From positions 201,383,741 to 201,447,740 of the forward strand of contig CM041465.1 of assembly GCA_023213395.1 (NCBI GenBank): 64,000 nucleotides of DNA, in the 5' to 3' direction. Below are positions 24,666 to 36,000 of the stretch, one piece after another. The position numbers and the translations under genes were made by a program. The notes beneath the pieces were generated by a model. It was not told the DNA's origin. It searched no databases and saw only the letters and a list, made by a program, of their open reading frames with translations. The stretch comes from Cycas panzhihuaensis (lineage: Eukaryota; Cycadophyta). Numbering within the stretch: the first letter of the stretch is position 1; each line of letters starts with the position of its first letter.

Positions 24666-25760
24666 TGATTTAAATTTGAATAGAAAAGTAAAGATTTAAA
24701 CCAATCAAAACAAACTTAGAATCAATATATAATATAATACATTTTATATTTGAAATATTCTTATAAAATTTTGCTTATTATATGCTCTATAGAGCATTCT
24801 TTGGGGATGCTATAGTAATCTAGAATGGAGGAAAGTGTGCCAAGTATGATATGGTCTATTGTGTCTCATCTATAATGTTTTCCAATTTTTAAGAAGTGAG
24901 GTTTTATCCTCTATTTTAGTCACAAAGCCTCTTTTGGGATATCATCTGACTTGGGCATCTTTGCTGGACTACTATCATTATCTTCATCTTTGCCACACTA
25001 CACCTGAACCTTTTTGAACTCCTTTCGTGCCTCAGGAATATATCTAAGCTCTTTTTATATGATCCTTCTTTATTTATTTTATTTTCATACTTTTATTTCT
25101 GTGAAATCTTCACTTTGGATAATTTTTACATTTTGGGATACTAATGTGAGTTACTTCCCAAAAATCTTTTCTTCTCCTACTACGTCTAAGATTGTTAGGT
25201 GCTCCACTCTTCCCTATGAATAGATCTGGGCTTGCAGCCTTTTTATTTTCTATGCTTCTTCCTGTTCATGCCTCTTTTGTGAATTCCACATATTATTTTC
25301 TTAATTATTTTCCTCCCTAATTTAAATCTTCATTTTCTTTAGCCTTATAACTAATGAAAATCAACTAATAAAACTATTTTCTATTGCATTAATAGGTATA
25401 TGACTCTGTTGGGTAATCTTTGTGATCATCTGATCAATTTTAGACTGTTGAATCACTATTTGGTTACACCTAGTCATAGTTTGGTCATACCTAATTATAA
25501 TCTAGTCATACCTAATTATGATTCAGTTGCACCTGTAAACTCTTGGTCACACCTTCAAATGCTTCTGGTCACACTTACAAATTTTTAATTGTACCTTGGT
25601 AAAATATAGTCATACCAGCATGTATTTTCTTTGTATTTTAGGAGTCTAAATTATATTTTTTTATCCATTGAAGGTTATACATATGAAGGACATTCTATCC
25701 AAAGGCTTTTATACTTACTTTGAAGAGTAATATGGATTTAATAGATCTAAAATTAGATCA
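24666..25760 (-). repeat. E1 3' LTR
   Basis: About 1,095 bp, matching 44731-45826 throughout at roughly 85% by eye. Shared blocks include AATCAATATATAATATAATA, TGCTCTATAGAGCATTCTTT and GAAGTGAGGTTTTATCC. The minus-strand start is TGATCTAATTTTAG next to the PPT. Confidence 0.9.
25459..25620. repeat. Minisatellite in E1 3' LTR
   Basis: Imperfect copies of TAGTCATACCTAATTATA on the + strand, antisense to the element. Related to the tract at 1085-1660 and to 45523-45672. Confidence 0.7.
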
Positions 25761-25779
25761 AAACTCCCCCTTTTTAGGA
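25761..25779 (-). other. E1 polypurine tract
   Basis: On the minus strand CTCCTAAAAAGGGGGAGTTT directly upstream of the 3' LTR. Confidence 0.75.
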
Positions 25780-25899
25780 GTTTATGGCCTCACAAACCTT
25801 ATAATTGTAAATGAGGAAATTTAATTCTTCCCTTCTCCTTGTTGTACCATTTTGCTTTACTAGGAAGTTATCCTTTCTCTCAAATCTTAAAGGACTCAA

Positions 25900-27130
25900 T
25901 TGTGCCTCTTTAGGTTATGTTCTATTTCTTTTAAAAAATGTAATGATTTTATCTTAGTTCTTCTTTCTCCACTCACAACTCCTCTAGATTTGGTAAGAGT
26001 GGAACTCTATCTTCATCTTTATCTAATATAGATGGCTCTCACATCTTTAGATTATCAACATTCATGACTGAATACATCTTCATAAATTCTATAAGTTCAA
26101 GATGAAAAGCATTTTTCCTAATCTTCTTTAAGATTGTAAAAGGACCATAATATATAGGCCTCAACTTTTTATCTTCACCTTGTAATCTTTGCTTGTTGAG
26201 ATGCAACCAAACTTGATCTCCTTCCTTAAAGGAATGGCTAGTTCTATGTGTATCATGCCTTTGTTTATATCTCTATTAAGATTTTTGAAGTTTCTCCTTA
26301 ACCTGTTAATAGATTTTTTTTATTATTTCCAAGAATCTTTATGCCTTCTCTTGTCCTTCTTCCCTCTTTCCATTTCCTCTAATAAGTTGACTTAAAAATT
26401 CTAAATCAAATGGAATTGCAAGTAGGATTCCTAAACATACCTCAAATGGTGATTTCTGAGTTGGGTTATGAATTACTTTGTTGAAGGTAAATTATAGGTA
26501 TGGAAGACTTTTATCTTAAGTCTTAGGATGCTTGGCATTGTATCCTTGTAACAACTACATCAATGTCCTATTAATAGCTTTGGTATGGTTATTTGTTTGA
26601 GGATGAAAAATGATGTTTATCTTTAACTTCATGTCTATTATTCCCCAAAGTGTTTACTAAATACAGCTAAAGAATCTACTGTCTTAATTAGAAATGATTA
26701 TGTTAGGAAGCCTAAAATTCTTCTAAACATGTTGAGAAAATAATCTAGCCATGTCTTCTCCTATATGTGTCTTCCTATAAGGTATCAATACCACCATTTT
26801 ACTAAATCAATCAATAATTACAAATAAATAATTTATACCATTTTTTATCCATGGTAGTCCTCTAAGGAAATCCATGAAAACACTCTCCTATAGTCATGAT
26901 AAAACAGGAAGTAGAGTGTACAATCCTAATTTCATATTAGCCATCTTTGATGTGCTATATAATATACATCCTCATACTACTATAGTAATGTCCTACTATA
27001 TATTAGGCTAATATATATATCATTATAAATTCAACAATATTTTTTCCACTCCAAAGTATCCTACAACTTGAGAGGTGTAAGTTTCTCTTACTCACTTCAT
27101 TCGGTCTGCATGCTTTAAAATACAAAGCTT
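25900..27130 (-). pseudogene. E1 integrase
   Basis: The minus strand shows an integrase core: VFMDFLRGLPWIKNGINYLF with the first catalytic Asp, FSKMVVLIPYRKT, then a second Asp in DSRFFS. The third acidic position reads FHPQTNNHTKAINRTL, where the usual E of TExxNRTL is Lys. Then come KSPFEVCLGILLA, a GDQVWLHLNKQRL block, and the C-terminal YYGPFTILKKI followed by YSVMNVDNLK. This is the full gypsy order of core, linker and GPY/F module. Scattered stops are present. Loss of the catalytic Glu alone would inactivate it. Confidence 0.8.
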
Positions 27131-27299
27131 ATTAGACTTGAAAAGCAGGCCATCTTTTAGCTAAAAACTAGCAACTATTTTTTTTTACTATCACTATTCT
27201 AAAATAGGCTTGAATGCCTCATCTTCCATGTATAAATTAACATATTCATCATGGCAAAAAGGTTGAAATTGCATAGCTACTAACAAGCTAGAAATACCT

Positions 27300-27760
27300 T
27301 GTTATTGAGGAGGTCTAGATAGCAAGTCTACAACTTTATTTATTATGTCTTTCTTGTATTTGACCACGATATGGAACTGCTACAAATAAGATATCCACTT
27401 TATATGCCTAGCCTACTACAATTTAGACTGTATCTACAAGAATTGTAAAGGCTTGTGGTTGGTGTGAATGACCACCTCTTTTCCCAACAAGTAAGGTATT
27501 CAATGCTTGACCACTTGATGCAATGCATAGAGCTCCTTATCATAAGTTGGGTAGTTTATTATAACTCCATTAAAGGTCTTTGAATGGTATGCTAATAGCT
27601 TTCCCTCTTACTTCAACATTTCTCCCATAGCATAGTCTAAAGTATTGATCTCTAACTCAAATGGTTTCTATAATGAAGGTAAGACTAACACTGGTGCTTT
27701 ATAAATTTTCTACTTTAAAATCTTGAAATCTTTCTCTTATTCATTCTCCCAATGAAACTT
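27300..27760 (-). pseudogene. E1 RNase H
   Basis: The minus strand reads FELEINTLDYAMGEML, then PIPFKDL-like residues, then YDKELYALHQVVKH, YLLGKEVVIHTNHKPLQF, IKWISYL and VVDLLSRPP. These match gypsy RNase H, which runs EVxTDASxxAxGAVL, YExELLAIVxAxxxWRHYLLG, FVxxTDHxxLxYL, RxxRWxxFLxxFxF, and ADALSR in turn. The catalytic Asp of the first block is Asn-like (EINTLD for EVETDAS). Several stops. Downstream of the RT fragment at 27975-28238 and upstream of the integrase, as expected. Confidence 0.75.
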
Positions 27761-27764
27761 TGCA

Positions 27765-28238
27765 TGCCCTCCTATCAATGCATGAAGAGGTACTACAATT
27801 TGAGATAATTTTAAAATAAAATTTCTTAAATATTGACAAGTACCAATGAAACTTCTTACCTTTGTAGTTGACTTGGGTGTGGGCCAATTGAGAATGACTC
27901 TATTCTTTGTTGGTTTAGTCTTTAATTCTCCTCCTTCAACTACAAAACCTAAGAAGTTGAGATTATTCCCAACATTACTCTCTAAACTTGCACTTCTTTA
28001 GATTAAGTTTTAACTACTACTCTTGAATCACTTTTAGCACTTGCTCAACATGTTAGAGGTGTTCTTCCCAAGTCTAATTAAAAATCAAAATATCATCTAG
28101 ATAAACAATAACAAAATCATCAATGAAAGATGTTAATACCTCATTCATCAACCTCATGAAGGTGGCAAGTGCATTGCACAAACTAAAAAGCATCACCATC
28201 TATTTGCATAGCCCCTACTTTGATTTGAAGGTTGTCTT
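27765..28238 (-). pseudogene. E1 RT 3' part, left copy
   Basis: The minus strand reads KTTFKSK, stop, GLCKW, then LCNALATFMRLMNEVL, FIDDFVIVYLDDILIF and TWEEHLxHVEQVLKVIQE. This is the gypsy RT palm with the YLDD catalytic pair intact (28092-28103). The frame is disturbed at 27961-27974, where 10 extra bases match the tip of the Copia-B LTR. Removing them restores FRE, one residue, then NLNFLGFVVEGGELKTKP. The part 27975-28238 is repeated at 36824-37087. Confidence 0.85.
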
Positions 28239-28499
28239 TATTAGATAATGTGATAACAATATTTTAGAGGAAAATTTTTTAATAGATTAGCAGTGCAATT
28301 TTTTCTCTAAACTTCTATGGGGGGGTCCAAGAGGGTCAAGAGCCCCCATTAGCTAGGGATTATAGGGGATGCAAAAACCCTCCTCACAAAGAGAGGGTTA
28401 AGGGATTATAGGGGATGCCAAAACCCTCCTCATAAATAGAGGGTTTAGGGATGGTAGCCCCAAACCCAAAAAGCTAGTATTGTGAAACATACTAAATTA
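27975..28499. repeat. 525-bp direct duplication, left copy
   Basis: Holds 264 bp of E1 RT plus the first 261 bp of the Copia-A 5' LTR. Collinear without gaps with 36824-37348, and I count four mismatches. Together the two copies bracket Copia-B. Confidence 0.95.
28239..28499 (+). repeat. Copia-A LTR fragment (duplicated piece)
   Basis: First 261 bp of the Copia-A 5' LTR, ending abruptly at ACTAAATTA. The complete LTR is at 37088-37792. Confidence 0.92.
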
Positions 28500-28619
28500 C
28501 CCCTACTTTGATGGAGCCGGAGGAGCAGAGCAGGACATCACGACACTTTCATCTTGAGTACAACGACGATTTCCAATAGAGTGGCGGTGTTAATAAACAC
28601 CAGGGAGGTATTCCCAACC

Positions 28620-28629
28620 CTTATATAGA
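28620..28629 (-). promoter_or_regulatory. TATA-like box in Copia-B 3' LTR
   Basis: The minus strand reads CTATATAAGGG. The same motif is in the other LTR at 36603-36612. Likely Pol II promoter of the element. Confidence 0.6.
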
Positions 28630-28773
28630 GAATTCGGGGAGGCGTCGGGCGCCATCACCCTAGCTGCACAACAATTAAGGTTAGTTTGAAAAAATATAAA
28701 AAATAAATAGCGGTGATACGTACCTCACGTGAGTGGTCGGTCCGGGCGGCTGCTGAACGGTTCAAGGTGCCCT

Positions 28774-28805
28774 AGGGGCCCTCAAAGGTGGCTTTGAGGG
28801 GCCCT
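28774..28805. other. Inverted repeat in Copia-B LTR
   Basis: AGGGGCCCTCAAAG and CTTTGAGGGGCCCT separated by four bases; the arms pair with one bulged base. Also present at 36753-36784. Confidence 0.8.
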
Positions 28806-28844
28806 AAGCACTCTAGTGCATGAACATTGGGATTATTCCCAACA

Positions 28845-28860
28845 TTCTCCCCCATAAGCC
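28845..28860 (-). other. Copia-B polypurine tract
   Basis: The minus strand reads GGCTTATGGGGGAGAA directly before the LTR start TGTTGGG. Confidence 0.9.
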
Positions 28861-29299
28861 CAATGTGTATGACTCCTAAATCATCTCTGAACTTTTCAAA
28901 CTTGATTTTTCCCAAGGCCTTTGTAAAAATATCCGATGTTTGATCTTGATTGCTTGATAAGTCAACTCTATACATTGCAGCTTGTACAAGTTCCTGAATA
29001 AAGTGGTATTGAGTTTCAATGTGCTTTGTTCTGCCATGGAATACTGGATTTTTGGTCATTTGAATAGCGCTCTGATTGTCACACCAAATTTTAGTGGGAC
29101 CTTGCTGTTTAATTTGAAAATCCTGTAAGAGTCTTCTTAACCAGATTGATTCACAGGCACCTAACACTGCGGCTTTATATTCTGCTTCAGCTGTGGATAA
29201 GGAAACGGTATTTTGTTTCTTTATACTCCAAGCTCTTCTTCGATCCCATACTAAATGCATAACTGGAAGTAGATTTTCTATTATCAATATCACCACCAA
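28847..29299 (-). pseudogene. Copia-B RNase H
   Basis: Long open stretch on the minus strand with the copia RNase H motifs: AWSIKKQNTVSLSTAEAEY (catalytic Glu), ACESIWLRRLL, IWCDNQSAIQMTKNPVFH (catalytic Asp), RTKHIETQYHFI and the terminal SDIFTKALGKIKFEKFRDDL. The frame then runs through the PPT into the LTR, which is typical of copia polyproteins ending at the PPT. The upstream Asp-containing block is broken by frameshifts. The RNase H itself is the best preserved coding piece in the window. Confidence 0.88.
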
Positions 29300-30560
29300 T
29301 CAATCAACTGTAACCTGTTAACTGAAACTCGGATGTAGGTTTGTAGTATAGTCCAAAGTCTGAAGTCCCTTTAAGGTATCTAAGGATTCTTTTAGCAGCT
29401 TGCTAATGGGATGTCTTTGGATCCTGCATAAATCTAGATACAACACTTACAGAATATGTTATATCAGGTCGAGTAGAGGTTAAATAAAGTAGGCTACCAA
29501 TCAATTGTCTATAGTGAGTGGGATCAACTGAGGTTGAGTCATCTATCTTAGAGAGTTTAATTCCAATTTCTGCTGGTATCGACAATGGTTTACAGTTTGT
29601 CATATTAAATCTTTGTAGAAGGTCTAATATATATTTACGTTGAGAGATAAATATTCCTTGTTTATCTTGCCACACTTCCAATCCTAGGAAGTAGTGCATA
29701 AGACCTAAGTCTGTCATTTTGAATTCCTTACACATAGCTTCTTTAAATTGACTTAAGAGTTGGGAGTCATTTCCGGTATAAATTAAGTCGTCACATGTAA
29801 AGTCCTACGATCAATATCGAATCTCCTTTAATTTTAGTGTATAGGTTTGGATGCTTGAGATCTTTCAAACCCTTGATCTTTAAGATATGTGTCTATACGG
29901 AATACCAAGCCCTAGGTGCTTGTTTTAGACCATATAACGCTTTCTTTAACTTATACACTTTGTTTTCTTCCCCCCTGACTTCAAAACCGAGGGGTTGAGA
30001 GACATAGATATCTTCTTGGATATAACCATTTAAAAAGCACTTTTACGTCCATTTGATAAGCAGGCCAACCCATTTGAGTCGCTAAACTTATTATCATGCG
30101 AGGATTCCATTCTAGCAACTGGGGCAAATGTTTCAGTATAGTCTATGCCTTCTCTTTGGGCATATCCTTTAGCAACTAAACGAGCTTTATATTTATCAAT
30201 TGATCCATCAGAGTGGAACTTAGTCTTATAAACCCATTTGGTTCCAATGGCTTTCTTTCTTGGTGGTAAGTCTACAAGTTCCCAAGTATCATTTTTAACG
30301 ATAGATTTATATTCCTCTTGCATGGCTTTTGCGGACTCATGTTGATTAGCCTCACCAAATGTTTGAGGCTCATGACTTTCAAGTAACTTACTCATTAGAG
30401 CAAAGTTAACTTTGTGTGAACGTGTAGATCTTCGATTGTTATCTAATATATTTCCTAAGTCATGATTGCGGTGAACCCATTTAGGTAGTGGTTGTGATGG
30501 TGGTTGAGGGGATGTTGGTTCCCTAGTAGTTTCCAGAGAGTTTCTCCACATAGGTGGCAC
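29300..30560 (-). pseudogene. Copia-B reverse transcriptase
   Basis: 30030-30560 gives an open 176-codon stretch. It begins in the linker (PPMWRNSLE...) and enters RT with [58 protein letters not shown] and TFAPVARM. Then come [17 protein letters not shown]-type residues. The active site near 29783-29800 reads CDDLIYTG with the preceding YV shifted out of frame by one base. 29403-29735 is open again: MTDLGLMHYFLGLEVWQ and LIGSLLYLTSTRPDITYSVS. A handful of frameshifts make it non-functional, though it is clearly recent. Confidence 0.88.
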
Positions 30561-30749
30561 ATATTTGGATGTATTTGATGCATTAAACTTAATGGTAATG
30601 TCCTTTTGTTGTTCGTGATTATTTTGATAGTAGGTGTCTTCTTGAAATTTGACATCCCTACTCGTAATAACTTTTCGTGATTTGGGATCATAAACTTTGT
30701 AAGATTTTGATGATTCACTATATCCAATAAAGATAAATTTACACTATGA

Positions 30750-31380
30750 TCATCTAATTTGGTTCTTCTTTGGTCAGGAATGTGGGCATAGGCTAAACAG
30801 CCAAATACCTTAAGGTGACGGATACTAGGTTTATAACATGTCCATGCTTCTTCCGTGTCTTCCCTCTAATGACTTTTGTGGAACATCGATTAAGTAAGTA
30901 GGCTGCGGTATGGACTGTTGACCCCAAAATTCATGGCCTAAGTTTTTATCTTTAAGCATACAACGTGCCATTTCTACGATAGTTCATTTTTCCTTTCATT
31001 ACACCATTTTGTTGTGGGGTGTAGGGGTTGGTATGTTGTCGCCTAATCCCATGTTGGATCTGATAATCCTTGAAGATATTAGAGGTAAATTCTCCCCATT
31101 ATCGGATCTTAAGGAGAGGATATGATATCCACTTTGTCGCTCAACGAAGGTTTTGAAGTCAACAAAGTGGTCAAAAGCATCATTTGTATTTGAGAAAGAA
31201 CACCCAAGTCTTTCTTGTAAAGTCATCAATAAATGTAAGGAAATATTTGGCACCGCTAAGGAGGGAGTGGCCATTGGGCCACAAATATCTGTATTATCGA
31301 GTTGAAGAGGCGGATGTCCGATGGCTAAAGTCTGGAAAACTTTCTCTATGATGTTTTCCAAGAAGGCATCCTCACACAAC
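30750..31380 (-). pseudogene. Copia-B integrase
   Basis: Minus strand: TDICGPMATPSL with the first catalytic Asp, then AKYFLTFIDDFTRKTWVFFL, a ...FKTFVERQSGYHILSLRSDNG block holding the second Asp, and YTPQQNGV followed by a damaged region where the catalytic Glu should be. This is the Ty1/copia integrase core in order. Two to three frameshifts occur within it. Preceded by the pre-integrase segment and protease, followed by RT. Confidence 0.85.
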
Positions 31381-31639
31381 TCTTTGTTAACATCAATAGG
31401 GGTAAGCCATTAACCATATCTAATCTTTTCATAAGGGCTAAACTTGTATAATTAAGGTGGCCAAAGCGTCGATGCCATAGGTCACTATCCATAGTAGTTG
31501 TGGTTCTAAGGGCATATGTTTACGAGGGGTGATAGTAAGTTTAAATAGGCGATCTTTAGTCATGATACCCTAGCAACAATAGCTTCATTTTGTCGTTTAT
31601 CTTTAATGACACATTCGTCGTTGTCAGAAATTATTTTAT

Positions 31640-31930
31640 AGTCTTGTCCCATCATCCATCCTCTACCGATAGTAAGTTTTTCCTTAAAGCGGGGACGTAT
31701 AGAACATCATTTAAATATTTATATTCACCACTATCACCAATAAGGCAATGTTACCTTTTCCAATCGATTGGTGAGAAGTGTTGTCTCCAAACATAATAGA
31801 CCCTTTCTTATTTGTATCCAAAGTTTGAAATAATTGTTCTTTATGGGTCATGTGGGTGGAACAACCGAGTCAATGTACCAACTATCATCCTCTTCTTCTG
31901 GTTTGAAAAGCTAGATAGAAATAACCTATT
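31640..31930 (-). pseudogene. Copia-B protease and pre-integrase
   Basis: Minus strand: EEEDDSWYIDS, then with a one- to two-base frame slip CSTHMTHKEQLF, GSIMFGDNTSHQSIGKGNI and LNDVLYVPALRKNLLSVG. These are the copia protease blocks WxIDSGCSxHMT and LxxVLYVPxLxxNLLSVG. The catalytic Asp codon is present and the adjacent Gly codon is disturbed. Confidence 0.78.
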
Positions 31931-31997
31931 GTTGATTTTAGATTCTGATGTATTTGACACATGTCCCCTAGAGGGTGGTCCATGTTTGGAAAAACAC

Positions 31998-33052
31998 TTA
32001 TCTTGATGTGACCATTTCTACGACAATAAGTGCAATATAGTTGATCCCCTTTTCCATAACTAAGATTGTGAGTCCTTGGTGAAGAGTGATCAAAGTTGAG
32101 AGGTCTCCCCCTTTCCTCATAGAATTGAGTATGATTATTTCTTGGTTGGTCACGATAGTTTTGAGGTGTTCTAGAAGGTTGTAGGTTCCCATGACAATGT
32201 GGACAACAAGAATGATTGTCAACTTGTCTTCGTTGGTTAGGGTTTCTTTGAGTGTTCGAATGTCTTGGAGAATTTTCATGTTGTGGGGGTCGTCCTTGTC
32301 TATTATGAGGAGCTTGGTATCGTGGAGGATTTTGTCTAGGTTCATTTCTAGGGTTTTCATCTTTTCGCCTTAGAGGAGATTCATTTTGTTTTGAAGGGCC
32401 ATCTTGAGGATTAGATTGAATGTTGGCCTTTGTAGCAAAGGCATGTTCTAAGGTTTCGTTGGCAGCTTATTGCTCTTCTATGGACATAAGCATAGCAGTA
32501 AGTTGTTCTATTTTGAGGGTACTTAGGTCTTTAGATACACTAATACTTGTAGCTACCATTTCAAAGCGTCTAACGGCTCCTACACATCGAAGGATTCGCT
32601 CAACAACTCTTTGTTGGTTAAGGTATCCCCAAGGGACCTCATTTGGTTAACTATGTCTTGAATCTTGGTCATAAATTCGGTTATTGATTCATGAGGCATC
32701 ATCGTAAATTTTCAAACTTACTTCTTAAGTTTTGTAGTTTAGAGGACGCCTTCCATTATATAAGCTATAAAGTATCCCAAGCCTCTTTGGACTTAATGGA
32801 TTCACTAACGCTGGGAAAACATGATCTTCAAAGCGCAAAAGATAAGGGCTAAGGCTTCATTATCTTTTTGATATTTTCTTTGTATGTAGCTTTTCGATTA
32901 TCGGTTGGATTTGATCCTAAGTCATTGTAACCATTTCTCACTATATCCCACATTTCATTTGCTATGAGGATGGGCCTCATCCTCCTACTCCAGTTAAGAA
33001 AATTATTTCCATCAAATTTAGGAATAATCATATTCCCAAAACTAGACGTCAT
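31998..33052 (-). pseudogene. Copia-B gag
   Basis: Starts at 33052 with MTSSFGNMIIPKFDGNNFLN, then WSRRMRPILIANEMW, the N-terminal gag domain of plant copia elements (FDGxNYxxWxxxMxxxL). Frameshifts follow. The segment 31998-32360 corresponds to the nucleocapsid end, where another frame gives a knuckle CTYCRRNGHIK with the last Cys one base out of frame. Start chosen because it is the first Met in frame with the conserved FDGNNF block and has no protein-like sequence before it. Confidence 0.8.
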
Positions 33053-36000
33053 TTTAAATTAAGGTTGTATAAAATATGATAAATGCAATAGCAAAATATT
33101 TGAATGTAGAAAATTTGAAAGAACTTAAATGAAAAAAAATTATTTCCAAATATATATCCCAAGGTTTTCAAAATCAAATGAACTAGGACCTAGAAAGGCT
33201 ACTAGGCTCTAAGTTTATGTTTCTCCTAGGGTAACCTTCGGTTGCTATTCATCGATGGCGCACGCTTACGGATGGCAAAACAGGGACCCTTTATCTCAGA
33301 TCTTGGCCAGCTCTATATACCTCAGTACGTTGGCTGCTAAGAAGGTTTTGACACCCCCTTGAATCGTTGGTCCACCTGCACCGGATTTATGCCTAACGAT
33401 AGATCTAGCGGTGAAGGTTCTCGAACCAAAGGCACTCACCCTCTCCAGGTCTAGCCTTGGTCTCCAAACACCATAAAATGAAAAGGTTACGCACCTCACC
33501 GCCACCGTATACACACGATGGCTAATGGTCCTCATCCAATATGAGTAGGGTGATTAGCGTGTGGTGGTAACTTCGTGGGTCCTAACCGTTCCCCTTGCAA
33601 GGCTGGAAAAAAGTGTGGTTCAATTCGGGATTTATCTTATTTAATGTGAAAACTAATCTATTTAGCAATGTGGTCTTGCTTAGAAAAAAAATGTCCTTTG
33701 ATAATAAAAAAAATGCTCTAAGCAAGATGAAATGAAAACTTTTACAAAAAAAACTCTTTTTTTTTGCTTTTTTTTTCAAAAAAAATATAATGTCCTTCAA
33801 ACAAATATAAGATGCCTTTGAAAAAAATGCAATTTTCCTTTTATAAGTGCAAGAAAGATGATATACTTTGATACACTTTTTAAAGTAAAGTGGTCAATAA
33901 GAAAGTAATGATGCTCAAAACTTTTCACTTATGCAAGATTTAAAATAAACTTTTGAGAATAGATAGTTTTCAAACAGATGCCAATTTCTCAAATGAATAA
34001 TAAATCTTCAATGTAAAAAAAAACTTCTTTTAAGAACAACTTTTATGTATTGCCTTATAATCAAATGCTTGTTCAAAATAATGTAAAGTGCTTGTAGAAA
34101 GATCAAGCAGAAACTTGAGTAAACAAGGAAATATAAACTAGAATTTTCTTTACAATTTTTGAAGGAAGACAAGCTTGTTAGGATGAATATATATACTTAA
34201 CTTTAACAGATTGAAAACGATATTGAATGAGGTCAGAATAGCTTAAAATTTTATCAATATGTAGATTGCTGAGATGTGAATCCAATAAAACAGACGGTTT
34301 TGAAAATGGATACCAATAAATCACGTTTTGAATGAGGCAAAGGAAAGGACCTCCTTATGGAGCCTAATAGGAGCAGGGTGGGCAAAAAATTGTATAAAAG
34401 TACTAATTGATCTTTAGAAAAGTTGAAAAATGATCAAATATTATTGATGAAGTAATTAATATTCTGCCAATTGAAAAAATTTGAAAGAATATATTAAACA
34501 GGTGTAAAAAAAATAGATTTAGGCCAATAAAATGCTTCAACTTTAGCTGATTTGAAATATGAGAAAATATGTCAAAATATATGAAAAAATATATCACAGT
34601 GAAGAGAAATGAGTCAGCTTCCCAACGAAGCTGACGGAAATGAAATCTGATAAAAATTGCAAAAGTTATAGTGAAAAATGTGACAAGTGTCTTTATGGAG
34701 AATGTTCAAGAAAGCAGTAAAATCAACTAAATTTCTTATTTTAATGATTAAAATATTAGTGAAAATGAAGTCAAAAAATTAAAGTAAAAGATGGGTATTA
34801 GAGTGTATATGACGTAGATCACTATAGAAAAAATCGGATACAAAACAGTTTACCAACAATAAATGGCAGCCAGTTCTAAAACTGATTTTATTAGAAATGC
34901 AAAAAACGCTGAAATTTCGAAAGTCCAATGTTAAAAAGGTCGAAACGAGGTCAAATGGGCACCAAATTGGTCTTATGACCAGTCGAAATCGGTCTACGAA
35001 AAATTTCTGATCTACTGGCATACGTTTCGTCTGAAACCGATGAGCCAGAAAAACGTTATGGCTACAAAAGTGCCAATAACCCTATGGAAAAATAAAATTT
35101 TGAAAAATAAAGTTTAAAATTGAAATAACTTGTTAAAAAAAAGGTGTCTGACAAGGGACTGAGCTAGGATTGAACCCAAGACCAGTCAGGAAACAGAAAC
35201 CTTCGATGCCAATATGTTGAACACGCTCGTCAGATTTAAAAGCAGAATTTAATACCTTTAAACATATAATAAATAGATTTAATGCGCAAACTATCGAATG
35301 ATAAAGACGCAAATGAAATCACAAAGTGATTTATAAGGCGAGATTTATAAGGCGAATATAATCAACTAATCAAAAACGATTTCTCCCATAAATAAAAAGC
35401 GATTTCAAAAACGATTTCGCACATAAATAAAAGTGATTTCGCCTATTTATAATGACGCAAATGCACGCGCAAATGCATAAATAAATAATCGATTTAATGA
35501 TGAAGACGCAGCCGAATGAATACACAAACGAATGAAGACGCAGCCCGCCGATTGGGAGTGACAGATAAACACAGATCCAAACGGAGACGGAGATCAAAAC
35601 GCAGATCCAAACGCATGAACAGATAAACACGAGAGACGCAGCCCAAGCGGGATGAGGAGCGCAGAGGCGTGCCCGTAACCGTAAGCGCAATATAGCGTAC
35701 GGAATGACGCGCAGGCAGCCAAGGCCTTGAGGCAGCGTCACAGGCAAAGCAGATATGCGAACGGCTAAATGAAACGCACGAGACGGATATGCGAATGACT
35801 AAATGGAACAGACGGAGAGGCGTATGCAAATGGCTAAAGGCGCATAGTCCGAGACGGATATGCCTTAGCAGGGCGAGGCGTACAGAGACGGAGAGCAGAC
35901 GCAGATACGGATGCCAATGGGCTCATAGAGGAGTGACACATAGAGGGGCGATGGAGACGCAGAGGCCTGAAGGACCGAAGGTGATTTTAAGCTAAGAGCA

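Larger units (their letters stand above)
28509..28844 (-). repeat. Copia-B 3' LTR
   Basis: 336 bp. On the minus strand it runs from TGTTGGGAATAATCCC to GGCTCCATCA. Compared with the 5' LTR it has scattered substitutions and small indels (for example GGGCGGCTG against CCGAATCTG). Confidence 0.95.

Noticed and set aside
28504-28508. TACTT left and TTACT right of Copia-B as a possible TSD
   Set aside because: Not identical, and the left bases are explained better by the 13-base match to E1 RT.
33296-33535. 79-codon minus-strand frame next to Copia-B gag
   Set aside because: Lies in the leader before the gag start, with no known motif.
35370-35829. Overlapping minus-strand frames of 111 and 125 codons
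   Set aside because: They lie in the repeat-rich Copia-B leader, overlap in two frames and resemble no protein family.
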